Part shown: positions 1 to 12,867 of the stretch, piece by piece
How the letters are laid out: every line of letters starts with the position of its first letter
How positions within the stretch are numbered: position 1 is the first letter of the stretch
Program-made: the position numbers and the translations under genes
The notes under the pieces: generated by a model
What the model was told of the DNA's origin: nothing
Seen by the model: only the letters and a program-made list of their open reading frames with translations
Database searches by the model: none
Assembly (NCBI GenBank): GCA_014898425.1
Contig: RCSZ01000014.1
Coordinates: 620,001 to 684,000, forward strand
Source: Botryotinia globosa
Lineage: Eukaryota > Ascomycota > Leotiomycetes > Helotiales > Sclerotiniaceae
Direction of reading: 5' to 3'
Length of the DNA: 64,000 nt

Positions 1-995
1 ATGCTCAGCGATATCGATCAACAATGCAGTTGTCACGTACTACCGATACGTCATAGAATATTTATGATTTATCGAGGGGAAGAACATTTGGAGATATGTA
101 AACATGCTTCGTTATGGCGAGGAAGGAGATGATACCTAGAGCATGGAAAATTCACAGAGCAGACAGACTGGTAAACCAGCACAGCTTTAGAGTGGGGAGA
201 AGCAGAAGTTAAAATGAGATGAGATGAGATGTTGATCAACAATGAATTATGTTTGGAAAGGAAATCTAAAATCATCAAGATATGCAGAGTACAAGTGAAA
301 AGGTTTGTTATAGTCTTCTACTATAAATAGGAATGTGAGACATTTCAAATTTTCAACCTGAGGGAATGTTTTACACTGACAACACCTGGACACTAAATGA
401 TAAAGGCTTTTGGAAGATGGCACATCCAGATATTTTTACCTGTCGACATGAATCTCGTACATGATTCTTTCTTTGCAGATCTTGGCATACTTTCATACCT
501 GTATTTTTCGGTTGTTCATTCATCTATCTAATCTTGTTCGACCCATCCCACTTGTTTTATCCCTCTTTCTCTTGCAGAAGTTATACTCACAGGACCATCT
601 CAACTTGACCCGACTCCAAAACCACTTAGCTATGTAGGCGAAAAATAAGACGATATCATATCTAATACTGACATGCAAATATTCAATCCATCTACGTTCA
701 TATCTATATTCAATCACTTCAAAGATCTCCACTTTGAGTGATACTGTGAAGTGGGTGTATTTTCAGATGACATTAAATTGTGAGTGCTTTGAGGGGCAGC
801 ATGCCACGGTATAGTATTTCTAGGTAGCTATTGGATTAACATTGATTATGTATGTATGTGTTTGAGCTTTTGGTCTGCCGTCAAGATATTGAAAACGGAA
901 AGGATAGTCAATTTAGATACGGATCATGTGAGCCTTCCTCCATGTGTCTCCTAGACATTCCATAACGCCAGATTTGCCAACCTTTCCAAGAATCA
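1..995. other. Gene-poor stretch at the left edge
   Basis: I see no convincing coding region here. The only open frames are short, lack recognisable domains and have no splice pattern joining them. The part next to position 995 should hold the 3' untranslated region of the leftward cyclophilin gene. Confidence 0.5.
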
Positions 996-2512
996 CTATC
1001 GCCGTCTGTAGTCATCCCGTGGGCCTCGGTCGCTTCTATACCTATCACGGTCTTCATATCTGCCCCTGTCCCTCCGGTCCCTATCATCATATCTACCTTC
1101 CCTGTTACGACCACCATCTCGTCGGTCGTCACGAGAACTATAATCTCGCTTTTCCTCACGTGGGCTTTTGCTTCTGTCTCTCCTACTCTCATCGGGTTTT
1201 CCTTCCCTTTCATGTCTCTTCCTCAGCTCGTCCTCATCGATAACCATACCGTATCTATCCCTTCTTGGTCCCGAGCTATATTCTGCATTTCTATACTGCC
1301 TCTTCTTCTCCAGTCCACTAACACCACCAAAGCCGCCACCTCCTTGTCTTCGCTTCGAATTTGTTGCCGTTCGCCAGGTATCAGATAGTTTTGATACGCT
1401 TTGGGAAAAGTCGACATGGATTCTGTGGTCGTCTATGAGAACGCCTTGCATCTTGAAGTACGCTTGTTCGCATGATTTTTCGTCCTCATATTCGATAAAA
1501 GCATACTGTAAACTATCCCCTGTTCGTTTATCTCTGATCACCTCGCAAGAGAGGATCTTGCCAAAGCGACTAAAAATGAGTTCGAGATCCTCATCTGAAA
1601 GGAGAAAGTTAGCGTTTATAATGATAATCAATGCAAACCATGGAAACTACCTGTAGTAACTGGATTAAGCTTGCACACAAAAAGAACATTCTCCGGTGGT
1701 TTGACTTCCGCGAAAGGAAGATCTCCAACCATCTCCAAAGTCAAGGCTTGCGCTCGTGCTTCCCGCTCTCGTCGCCGTTTCTCAACAGCCTCAACATCTG
1801 TTTCTTCATTCAAATCATCATCTTCGCCAATACGAATCGTAGCTAGTTGCGCTTTGGAGGGTACAGGACTTTCTGGTGGTTCGACAAGACCTGCTGGGTC
1901 ATCATAAGGATCATCTAAGATGACAGTGTGCTTGATTCGTATGTCTACTAACGGCCGTCCTTTCTCGTCGCAAAATGAATCGTTGATTTTCTCGAGCGCA
2001 TCGAATCCTTCTACCACTTTGCCAAATATAGCTGCCTTGCCATCCAGATAGTCTAGGTCGTCTCCCAAAGTGATTATGAATTGACTGCCTGCGAGACGTT
2101 CATCTGGATCCCTCGTTGATGGCGCGGTCGCCATACTAACAGTTCCCCTTTCCGCATGCTTTAATTTTGGGTGAAAATCTGCTTTGAATGTTTTTTTCGC
2201 TGGGCCTTCTAATAACCCCCATATTGAGCTTCCCCCGTCGCTATCTTTCGAATCAGGTCCTATCGGATCGCCAGTTTGGCACGAGAAATTCTTCTGCACG
2301 CCATAGATCGGAGAAAAATTATAGTATTTGATTTTGCAGAGCTTCAAGAAGCTAGATTACCGCGATCATCTTAGTATCTATGTGTTCAGCTACTTCATAA
2401 GACATGGGGAGGCATTGAGATTCAAGACTTACTTCTCACAAAGTTTAGGGGAATAATCGACCAATAGGTCAATAACTATATCACCGGCAGAGGTCTCAAG
2501 AAGCACGCTCAT
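996..2512 (-). CDS. cyp6: Cyclophilin-RRM peptidyl-prolyl isomerase-like protein (Cyp6/PPIL4 type)
   Basis: Three exons read leftward: 2512-2433, 2351-1651 and 1594-996, giving 459 residues. The start [20 protein letters not shown] is the normal beginning of this family. Residues 1 to about 170 form a cyclophilin domain and a central RRM follows (RNP2-like VLFVCKL, RNP1-like QYAFIEY). The tail is rich in Arg, Asp and Ser, like spliceosome-associated proteins. In the family these are nuclear proteins linked to pre-mRNA processing and transcription. The cyclophilin site is atypical: the usual FHR motif is absent, and the tryptophan of the WLDGK motif is Tyr ([13 protein letters not shown]), so weak isomerase activity and low cyclosporin affinity are likely (inference). 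The second intron falls inside the RRM ([16 protein letters not shown]). Length and domain order match fungal Cyp6 proteins. Confidence 0.93.
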
Positions 2513-5500
2513 GATTTTTGAATGATACCGATGCCGGGTTGTGAAGCTGTGATGCAGGTACCTAGGTAAGTTGATCATCGCACAAGCGCGGAACCGCGGC
2601 TAAAATACAAGATCGTCACCTTGCGAAACTAAAAGCGCAAATCACCAATCACAGCAGTATGGCGGTCTAGCTTCTTTATTTTCATATACATATAACAAAC
2701 AGCCCTCTTCAAGTGGGCGACTGAGCTCCTGTATACTCGATATCATATTTATCAACTTTATCATCTAACTATTTTCCTCACCCTCGACAGCCACGGTCTC
2801 AAACATTGTGTTGAGTCTAGGAAGAAAGATCTCTCCACTCATCCAGCATGACATGAATCACTTGAAGTCTAGCCAATTAAAGTACGGCTCAATTGAATCA
2901 ATGCCCGAGTAATCATCTGAGTGAGTGAGTCGTACATCCTCCAACTCGCTTTTCATCTGATGAAGAAGACAGAAACGACAGAGACACGCTTGCCTCACAT
3001 ATCACGTGCCACCACCGTACCTTCTGTCTTGAAGAATGCGCAGATTGCTGTATGTTAGACTATGCGCGCCGAGTATTCATCCAATCTTCGCGCAGCCTTG
3101 AAGATAATAGGTGTCAATTGTTGGTCAACATCCTGTCGCTAAAAGATTCGTTCTTCCTATTGGACTCGCAAATTTCGTATCCGAAAGGGCTGCAGACAAA
3201 GGGGCGGGTAGATGAGAATAAAACGTCCGAGAAGCCGTTGATAGGTCTCCATGCTGAGGGCATCTATATCTCGATCGCTTCCTGCAGCTCCCACAGCACG
3301 GCTGCACCGTAAATTCGGTACTATAGATTACATTCCTTAATGCGATCTGTGCAAACACCAGTCCCTTTGGCTTCCATCGAGGCAGCGCAACGTCTTGGCC
3401 TTCATCTTCGAGGAAAGTGGCTATTACTGTCTACTCAGGATTTTCAGCCTGCATTTGAAGGCGTAACATATCACCACATTTTATTTGAAGAAACATCCAT
3501 TACCAGGCCATTGGACTTTCGTGGTTCTCATTGGCCCTCGTCAGCTATGCATCACGGATAGGCGCATAACGCACATATTGGCGGAGCACGCGAAGCAGCC
3601 ACCCGTTATGATCTATCAATAACTGCTCACAATTCTCATAACGTTGCATGGTATGCACGCCCATGATTTACTCCACCCCGGGGAAGTATTTTCCCCGCCG
3701 CGTCTTCTTATAAATGATTTTAATATCACGCAATTATAGATTCAACAAAGAGTAAGCCGAAATCTGATGCCCATGCCAGCGCTTCGATGGCCCGATCCTC
3801 ACGAGTTTACAGCTCGGCCGGACTGTATCTTATCAAAATAGATCTATCACCAAATGCCTGGGGATACTCATTGGTTTGGTGACACTTCTAACAACTGCTA
3901 GCTATCTCGATATGTAGCTCTTTATTCCCATAATATACGTATTGTACGGAAAGACGATCCTGCTTCGAGATACAGAATGGAAGCCCGTAGTCATCGGTAT
4001 ATCGATGATTGGCTTGCATTCTCTCAGTATTTGAAGTGACTAACTGGTACGGGTCTATTCCTCTTACACCACCTCGCACATCATCATCATCGGTACAACG
4101 AAGATTTCACTTACTTGCTACTCGAATTGGCGCAAAGGGAAATTGTGCGAAGCGACAGAGTCTCTCAGGCGTCTGAGCGCAAAGCTCTTCATCTGTGCTA
4201 TTCCATCTGTAATACCAGAATTTACATTGATGCAATTAAACTGATGTTCGCACCAGTCACGTTGCATCGCCTGAGCATCGCCTTGTTAGAAAAAACTCAG
4301 ATACCCTGCCAGCCGTTTTTAATCGGTTTCCAAAGAAAAATGGAACATACCTGCAGAAAGAAGTTATACAGCATTGCTTGGTTGTGGCCAGAATTCGGCT
4401 AGAAGCAAACAAACTAGGAATGAAAATTCGTTAAGCTGGGTTTGTTTGCTCCAATTCCATTAGAAGGAGCAAAATTTGATTGAATGTGATTGAATGATCA
4501 TGTAAATCAGAGCTAAACTCAGAGGGTTTGAGGTTCTTCTCTGATAGTGGCGCGTTCAGTCCAATGGCGCTGGAACAGTGCTAGACTTCCAAGGTTTTGA
4601 CATGGACTTGATTAGACCTTCCTCTCCTGCATCAAAATATGTGTTACGTACCCCGTATTGAAAATTTGGGTGCGTATTGACTCTTTTACCTGTAACGAAT
4701 TGAGGAGCGAAGTAGCACAAGATTTGAGGAGCAGAGTAGGACAAGAACCAACGGTGATACATCGTTTGCAGATTCATAATTGTTCCATAATTCGTATCTT
4801 TATTCAATTGTTTGCTGAATTCATTACAATGCTACCAAGCGCAAATGTCGTTATCTGTCATTCACAATGATATGTAGCTCTGTCTAGAAGGAGTAAAGTT
4901 GCTCCTAGCCTGGTAGGTGTCAAAAAAATACATATGGGGGCGAATACGGAAAGCTACATGAATTTCCAAATTTATATGCCACCTAAATAGGAGGTAAGAT
5001 GAGCTTACTGAGGCTCATGAGTTCTTTGTTCTACGGTGAAATTGTTTCACTTATCGAGACAGTCTCATCATAAATTGAATATTTGCATCCACCACTATAA
5101 GCTCTGAGAAATTTTAACCCTGAAAGCTAACCAGGAAGCTGGAATCTATACCCCAGGATTTATGCTGTTTGCTTAAGTGCCGGAAGTATTTGTCGATCTT
5201 CCAAATTACATAGCAGATGCATAAGCCCGCAAAGGGGCCACAAAGCTAAACCATTTATTCTGTTTATTTTAATCATATTTCAAGTTTAACAGTACTAGTA
5301 TGCAGGAAATCTTTCATAAAGACAAACATCACAAATTCTGTTGTACCCATTATAATATGCTTGCTTTCGCCTGACAGCCCCAGGATTTGATAAACCCCAG
5401 GTCCTTGATTCATCTCGGATCCTATTGAAGCTTGACACATTTGTTTTTGTACACAAGTTGAACCCAACCGCTTTCAAATTCTCAAATCTCCCCAAGATCT

Positions 5501-5571
5501 TTTAAAGGTAAGCCAGGCAGTGCACCGATGAAGGTCTAAATAACATCCGATCTATTACTTATCGAATTCAG
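2513..5571. other. Long spacer between cyp6 and the Zn2Cys6 gene
   Basis: About 3 kb with no protein I can support. Frames near 3052-3561 and 4115-4402 are short, domain-free and not joined by plausible introns. A perfect TACCTAGGTA palindrome lies at 2559-2568, about 50 bp upstream of the cyp6 start codon. The right part presumably holds the promoter and leader of the transcription factor gene. Confidence 0.5.
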
Positions 5572-7295
5572 ATGGTCACTCGAGGATACTTCGTAGAGGA
5601 GGAGCCTACCTTCCGTAGATGCGGTCCGCGCGGTCAAAGCTATCCACTGGCTCAAGAACGTTCCGAGCACTCATACGCATCTCGGACGTATAGCGATGGA
5701 CGGGGCAATGATCGTGGACCAGAAAACACCGAACCGGGACATCATCAAATGAGGCGCAGAATCCAAGTAGCAGTATGCCACTCAAGCTTCTGTTTTATCG
5801 CACTGTGAACCTTCCACTGCTTTTTTACTGATCAAACTTTCTCGTAGTGTCAAAGATGCCGAAAGCGCAAGATTCGGTGTAGCGGCGAAGACAATGGCAG
5901 ACCATGTTACCACTGCAAACAGTCTTCTTCAGAACCATGCGAGTTTTTGAGAGTACGTCCGACCAGACCATCGTTCAAAACGATAAATACTGACTCAAGT
6001 AAATTAGGTGACGGCCATGCGACTAGAGCAAGCGAAGGATCTTCCGGCTGATTGCTTTGATGATAGTTTGCGCCCAATGTACCGAATGCCTTCGAACACT
6101 CCATACAACAACAATTACTATCAGACGTTACAGACCCTCAACTTGGGTCCCGATAGTATCAATTATCGACCAAGTTATTCCAATTATGGCTTCCAAGGAC
6201 CGAAGTTTCTCAACTCTTCCTATGATAACTTCACCGAAGAACCTGCTGAATTCAATCTGTCAAGTCCAACCCCGTATCAAGTGGCAGCACAAGATTCCGT
6301 TTCTGTGTCTAATTATCCAGTACAGAGCAACGGGCGTACACGCGTAACCCCTCCGGCGCCAATGTATATGGATTCAGAAGCTACGGCCAATTATAATTCT
6401 GCATATCAAAGTTATAATGCGCGCTCAATGGTTGACTCGGAATCAAAGAATTTTTGTGTCCCAAACAACACATGTATTCCATCCTATGGAACTGCAAGTG
6501 TAGCCACCACATCTTCGCAAGCTGCCCTCAATGTTGCCACCACCACCGAAAGGCAACTCCCATACCCAAACAGACAATACGGGTCCGCAAACGACGGTGC
6601 TTTTAGTTCACAGAACCCACCTCAGCCGTATGGATTCATGAGCTCAAACATGAGCAGCTCTGCGAAAATTAACTCTTCGATTCAAATGCCCCTGACAAAT
6701 CCGTATATGAGTGTTTCCACAAGCAGCCCTCACGAAATCACCACAGCCGCTGCTACTGCTGCTTACCAATCGGGCCAACAATCTTCCTTATCACAGCAAG
6801 ATTCAGAAATGTATGATGCATCAACTATGAACGGCAATCTATACTACACCCAGACAAGTGATTCAACTACGGACATAAGCCACTATGGAACAGGCAGTGG
6901 AAGCGAGCCGAGCAAGAGTCGACAAAACAGTCAGACCGACACCACCCATAGTGTATGGCCGGCTAATAACCGAAAGTCTAGCGGCAGCGGAAGTAGTGTA
7001 TTATCAAATGGACAAACGTATGTTCCTCACGCATCCAGTCATTATCCAACCCCAAACCTACCCACTCAGATGCAGAATCATGGGCTTCTGCAACTCCCTC
7101 CACAAATGCCCCCAGTCTCACATGATGGCCTTCCAGCGCCCTCGAGAGAGTATGTCTCAAGTCTTTCATCGAGATAATTTGGAACTTTGCTCGACGCTCG
7201 GATCCATGGAAAGTTTGTTCAAAGGACAGGCAGAATATGATCTACTTGAGGAAGAAGCTATGAATCTACTTTTCCACCGAAAACCCCTGCTTTGA
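5572..7295 (+). CDS. Zn2Cys6 (GAL4-type) transcription factor
   Basis: Four exons, 5572-5772, 5848-5952, 6008-7149 and 7214-7295, give 509 residues. Exon 2 carries a complete binuclear zinc cluster with cysteines at about residues 68, 71, 78, 87, 90 and 98 (CQRCRKRKIRC then CYHCKQSSSEPC), spacing C-X2-C-X6-C-X8-C-X2-C-X7-C. Such clusters bind DNA, mostly at CGG-containing sites. The cluster is internal, after a 67-residue leader, instead of at the extreme N-terminus. The remainder is a low-complexity Ser/Thr/Asn/Gln/Tyr/Pro-rich chain without a recognisable fungal middle homology domain, so it may act as an activation region. The last exon is my inference: a 64 bp intron (7150-7213) joins the frame to an acidic-hydrophobic end, EYDLLEEEAMNLLFHRKPLL. 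Without it the protein stops at 7177. Target genes cannot be read from the sequence. Confidence 0.85.
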
Positions 7296-10200
7296 TTAAA
7301 GAGACGATATTGTATCTCGAAGACATAAAAATCGCCGACGTGGGGCCTAAAATCTCAGCCAATCTGTTTCCTTTCGTTTATTTTATTTCATTTTTGTTTT
7401 CGTTTTTGTTAAAATCGTGCGAGTAATTTTTCATTGGCACATTTGTTTGGTATGGAAATGGCGAAATGGGGAGAAGACAAAAGAGACTTTTAAAAAGGAG
7501 GATAGGGTTTTAAATCGGTGGGAGGTGAAAGAAGACAGATTTTCTCGTCACTGTTATTATCGACTGTTCATTATGTGCATTGTGTTCATATATTCAAATA
7601 TCGCTCACTAGGAGCGGCTTGGTCAATTGCGCTCATTCTTTTTGCTTTCAGGGTTCATTTTCGATTCGGTCACAGATATCCAGCAAATGAGGTTTTCTTT
7701 GTGAGATGAGAGTTGTGTTGGACAAAGAAGAAAAATTACGATGCATGGAAAAATTCGGTTAAGAAAAATAATACGGGTTGGAAGAAAAGGGGAATAAATC
7801 ATCGTCAACAAGCGCTCAGTCTTACAGGCCAAAGGATCATGGGGGAAACGAGCGGTAAACGGCGAATAAGTGGTAAATGGAGGCAATAGATGGTCATTCG
7901 AGTACTATCGCTGGTACGGTTGGGGGTTGAGCCGAATTGGCTCGCGCGTACATTGAGCTGGAAACGGAGTGCACATTCTTTTGGGTTTCGGGCAAGTGTG
8001 TTGGGGATCTCTCGATGGGGGAGTATTTACTTCGGAGGCGAAGCGAAGAACAGGAGATTAGTAGGCAGTGGAAATATGTGTGGCTATATTGTGTTTGTTT
8101 TGTCATTATTTAAAACACTTTCTTTGATTCTGATTCTTAATTCGAGGCGAATGGGCAAGACAAGACAAGAAGACGCAAACGTGAGCAGAAACGAGGGAGA
8201 AGTAGTTTGTCGATATTTCCCTGTTATTTCTATCCTATGCTATGTTTTTCTTTTTGATCTACAAATACGTTAATGGAGACAACAGAATATCTGGTAAAAG
8301 ACTTATGGCAGATTGAAGAGAAAAAATGTGGGCATCGTCTTTAGCTCGAGCTCATTTGTAAATGCTGTTTGACATTCAGAACTTTTGGGTTTATTGTGTT
8401 GTGGTTGACGGTGACCAAAGTGTTTGTCGTACGATACTGGTATCAATACGTTCAATATTTAAGTCTTGGGTGTTGGGATGCACTATACAGTACTGGGTAT
8501 TATCGGATAGTCACAGCGACACGCTGATAGCAGTCAGAGTTAATAATAATAATAGTGATAATAATAATAATCACCATTCTAATATCATATCTCCTTCCAA
8601 CTTTGGCCAAATTTTCGACCAGATGAGACCAATCTTCGACATCAAATTGACCAAGTTAAATTCACGAAATTGACCAAATCCACCCACCAAAGCCACCAAA
8701 TTAATCCATCAAATTGACCAAATTGACCATGTTTCTGACTGTGTTTCCTAGTCACAATCACCAATATCGATCCAAGATATTTTCCCTGCTTATGCCATGA
8801 TGCAGAGAGCCTTCCAAGTGCCAAAGCAGGAAGAAACGAGACGATCCTAAGCTCTTGGCAATAGTATCCATACCAGACTTTTACATTTTTCGTTTTGATA
8901 GAGCAAAAGCAAGATTTCCGGGTGCAACTCACATATCCTTCCTAAACCAATCACAGATGAACTGACCTTGCCACGGCATTGGAAATCTCAAAGATGCAAT
9001 CTGCGAGGGGTAAGCGACCTCGTGCCACAAAAAGTGCATTTAAGTAGAAGTTTAGGTTACATGATAGGTATCACAAATGTTACACAGCAGGAAATAGACC
9101 CCACCCACCCTAATGATTTGGGGGACGGTGAAGAATAAAGTGCAGTGCCTGGCTCCCTTGAATTTCTCTGTTTCTGGGGGAGAAATCAGGGTCATGGTAG
9201 GGAAAGCTGAACGTTGAAGACCGGATGAGCACTGCATCTACTTGTACAATCGATGTCTCATTTTTGGGGTTTCTCAGTACTAGCGAAGCACAGCAGATAC
9301 TTAGGATGAACTTCATGTCATTGTACAGTACATGGTGCCAACATGGTAATGGTTTTGCCTCGCGCAGTGGCCGATCTCTCAATCACATTTACTGTTATCT
9401 ACTATCTAAATCAACCACAGTTGGTATGTTGCTGAAGGTCTATATGAGATAGTGCCGTACTTGATGTTTGGATGCACTTCGGTCATCGGTAGGAACGTAA
9501 TGTATGATATCTCAAGCTTAAAGCTTAGATTTCTACTCTCCAACTTGCACTCAAGTACTACCCTCCATCTGTAACTTGTCTGGACCTCGTGGTAAATGAG
9601 GCCAGGCTTCCGAAATCTCCTCCCCGAGAAGCAATTCGGGAAGCCCACGAGCCGAGCCTTGAGTCCATGAGATAGGAACCTTTGTCGCCTTGGATCCAGA
9701 ACGTTCTTTTTGTGTTCGTTCGTATTGGCAATGTCATTCTTTTCTTGTCACATAAGTCAATTGTGTTCGCCTGGCATGTGAGATATGCTATTATCTCATC
9801 TCCAGAAGTATGTGAAACGCAAAGAATCACAAGCTAGCTGAAGTTACCAGTACTTGTATAACAGAGAGACGTCCGTCATCTCCACAACCAATGCAGATGA
9901 ACATGTACAGAGACCGAGACTCAAACAGCGATTGAAGAAGGTACGGACCGAAACGAAATACGGAGAGATACCTACCTAACATAGTTTTGCTTGCAGGACG
10001 CAATGTGGTTTGTAACATCAAAAGGGGGAAAATTGGGGCAGTTCAGCTTGAAATATCGATATAAAGTTTGTAGTGGCGCACGAGGCAAACTTTGTTGACA
10101 GAAGGTAAATTGCATAAAATGACATGTCAAAAAGCGCTTGCAGAAACGGTCAAAAGCATCTTTGCAGGTGAATATTTGTGTCCATGATGAAATGGTGACA

Positions 10201-10536
10201 TGGGAGGTAAGAGAGAGCCATGTGAGAAAAAGTAAAATTTGAGGGATAGCAACCTCCAGGTTGCAAACGCATATTTCCATTTTTACATCACCCATGACCA
10301 TGCTGCACATAAACCAGATTTCGTAATGAACGAGCAAAACACCGTGATTGAAGTTTGAAGTGTTGACCTAATAGAGACCGATCAGAGGTTTCATGCCATC
10401 ATGCCTCTATTTTCGTTCCCTAATTACACCAAAGCATGATACGATGGAGGATCGATGCAGATGCGAACAAAGCATATAGCCAATCCCCAGGTCCAACAAC
10501 ACCAACCATTTCCCACCCCAAGATGAAGCGAGTGCT
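7296..10536. other. Gene-free spacer with AAT microsatellite and AAATTGACCA repeats
   Basis: No supported gene. An (AAT)n tract lies at about 8541-8571. A short word, AAATTGACCA, recurs around 8644, 8668 and twice at 8709-8730. The first few hundred bases are T-rich, as expected for the 3' untranslated region of the Zn2Cys6 gene, and the last few hundred for that of S24. The frames at 7890-8273 and 9558-9830 have no domain character. Confidence 0.5.
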
Positions 10537-11181
10537 CTACTCCTTCTTCTTCTTGGCACCCTTGACCTTCGCAGTACCTCTGAGTGTCTTTTGTCTGTTC
10601 TTGCGTTGCTTGCCTAAATTCCAGCACATGTCAGTATCAATTCGTAGGTCAAATTCACTTCCAACCAAGCAATTCCGCAAACCAGGACAAAGACTGTAAC
10701 ATACGTTGTTGTCTGCTGGCCTTCTCGATCTTGGTAGCAAATCCAACACGGACTAATCTGTAGTGGGGTTCGAATTTCTTCATTGCCTCTGGGGAGTCGT
10801 AGACGAGGGCGAAACCGGTTGTCTTTCCACCACCGAATTGGGTTCGGAGACCGAAAACGTTGACTTGGTCTTGGCTAGCCTTGTAGAGTTCGGCGAGTTT
10901 GCCTCTAAGCTCATCCTTGGAGATGTTGGCACGGTTTGGGTGGAGGATGTCACTATATTGAATAAATCCATCATCAGTCTTCCAATTCATAAATATCCGT
11001 ATCCCCCATTGTAATCCAAAGACACTTGAATAGTGTTCCTTCAATACTGTAGTTGTTCGAAATAGGTGGCGGATTCGATAAGAATGATGTTGACTTACAC
11101 GACCATTTGCTTTCGGCCGAGGAGAGGGTTGCGAATGAATTTGCGCGTGCGCAACGTAACTGGGGCGTTATTGTCGGCCAT
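10537..11181 (-). CDS. rps24: 40S ribosomal protein S24 (eS24)
   Basis: Three exons read leftward, 11181-11099, 10952-10705 and 10613-10537, giving 135 residues, the usual fungal length. The protein starts [16 protein letters not shown] and continues through the family signature [20 protein letters not shown] and [19 protein letters not shown]. It ends in a lysine-rich tail after [15 protein letters not shown]. It is a structural component of the small ribosomal subunit in the cytoplasm. Intron 1 (146 bp) splits the Val-Val pair before DILHPNR, and intron 2 (91 bp) splits the Arg of QQRKQ. The methyltransferase gene to the right is transcribed divergently, 415 bp away. Confidence 0.97.
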
Positions 11182-11596
11182 TTTTGCGATTATCTAAGTC
11201 GATCAGCCTGTCTGCGATGTTTCGAGACAGTTGTCGTGATATAGATTGTCGATGGATGTCGCTGTCGTAAGGGGATTGCAAAAAAGTTCGAGTGGCTCTC
11301 AGATTCGGTAAGTCAAATTGCGCTAAGACTAGCCAAATTGATTAGTAAGCGGCGAAAATGTGCGAAGCAGTGGATCCGAAAGGTCAGAAACCCTAGGTTG
11401 ATGCCTTAATATTATGGTTGGATAGTCATTCCGTCCTTGAACACCCCAAGGTCATGCAATATCGAGGATCTATTCATCCTCAAATAATCCAGTGATTGTC
11501 TTTAGATACAGTATTTCATCAAGTTGTGAAATATTCTGACAAATTTCTTTTTGGAATTAAAAACAAATTCTAAATTCAAAGAGACAGAAATCAGAA
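11182..11596. promoter_or_regulatory. Divergent intergenic region of rps24 and the EFM3-like gene
   Basis: A 415 bp spacer between two outward-facing start codons, so it must hold both promoters and both 5' leaders. I could not pick out a specific regulatory site with confidence. The right part, close to the EFM3-like start, is A/T-rich. Confidence 0.55.
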
Positions 11597-12867
11597 ATGC
11601 CTATTCTTTCCAGGGACCATCAATTGGACAGGTTTTGTCGTCAATATCTTCAACTTCTACAAAATCTCGAATACCCAGATGAAGAATATCTTCGGGATGA
11701 TGCCTTTCAGGAAGCTATCTACTCAAGACTATTTGAGGAAAATGCTTTGGAGTATCCTCCACCTCAGAGATATCAATTGAAAACTCTGAAAGAACTCACC
11801 AAAAGAATCGAGAACAGTATTCACGATTGGGAAGAACAAGTAGGTATGCATAAGATGCAGTTTCTTTAATTTAGTTGTTCTTTAATACAAGTATTCAGTA
11901 CCTTTTATAAGTGAGAATAATCACATAAAGCTCTCGTCGTTTCTTTTTCCAAATTTTCTGACAATGTCTTTCTTCTCTCCAGGGAATATCAGATAATCTC
12001 ATGAGCGAACTTTCTATTCTCCTTTCTACCCCTATTCCTTCAGAAGCTACAGCTGCCCAGCAACAATCTTATGTGACCTATACCCTCTCCTCTCTTCCTC
12101 CTATTTCTTCTACCTCTACCTCACTAGTTTCGCACACTCCAACAATAACCATTCTCGAATCCGCATCCCTTCTATCTGGTTCCGGAACCACAGGGCTTCG
12201 GACATGGGAAGCCGCTCTTCACCTCTCAACTTACATATCTCTCAATCCTCATCTTATCTCCAACAAAACGATCTTGGAACTTGGTTGTGGCACTGGTTTT
12301 ATATCAATCCTGTGCGCCAAATATCTTTCCGCAAAGCACGTTCTCGCCACCGATGGAAGCCCTGAGACATTGACTCTGATGAACACAAGTCTGTTTCTCA
12401 ACAATCTAACAGATGCCATTACCCCTACGCTATCTCACGATACAACGTCCAAAACAAGCACATGCGAGCTTATCTGGGGCCACATGCTTCCAACTGGGGA
12501 ATTTGAGACATTCCCCGAATTTCTATCATCGAAATGTCCATCATCCAACCCAGCGTCAACCGCCGGATCAAACCAGACCCCGTTGGATGTAATTCTTGCT
12601 GCAGACGTAATTTACTCCCCCGCTGTAATTCCTTCTTTAATTGCAACGCTCGAAGACCTCTTTGATCTGTATCCACAAGTGGAAGTGTTAATCTCAAGTA
12701 CGGTGCGTAACGCCGAGACGTATGCAATATTTGTAGAGATGTGTAAAAAGAAGCAGTGGCAAATGGAGAGGGTAGGGTTTGAAGTGGCGGAAAGAAGTGA
12801 ACAGGAAGGGCCGTGGTACGGAGAGTTGGGGGAGGGAATTGAGATTCTTTGGGTTCGGAAAACTTAA
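11597..12867 (+). CDS. efm3: EFM3/FAM86-type protein-lysine methyltransferase (eEF2-directed)
   Basis: Two exons, 11597-11839 and 11983-12867, give 375 residues. The N-terminal RDHQLDRFCRQYLQLLQNLE matches the FAM86 N-terminal region. A seven-beta-strand SAM-dependent methyltransferase fold follows, with motif I ILELGCGTGFISILCAKYL near residue 178, an acidic post-I residue in LATDGSPETL, and DVILAADVIYSP. In yeast and man this family (Efm3, EEF2KMT) trimethylates one lysine of elongation factor 2. Assigning that substrate here is by family only. The intron donor GTAGGT is chosen over a nearby GTATGC because only the first keeps the frame open. The C-terminus (GEGIEILWVRKT) is typical of the related METTL21-like enzymes. 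Confidence 0.85.

Noticed and set aside
3052..3561. Two open frames in the long left spacer
   Set aside because: Short, domain-free and not linkable by introns with good consensus.
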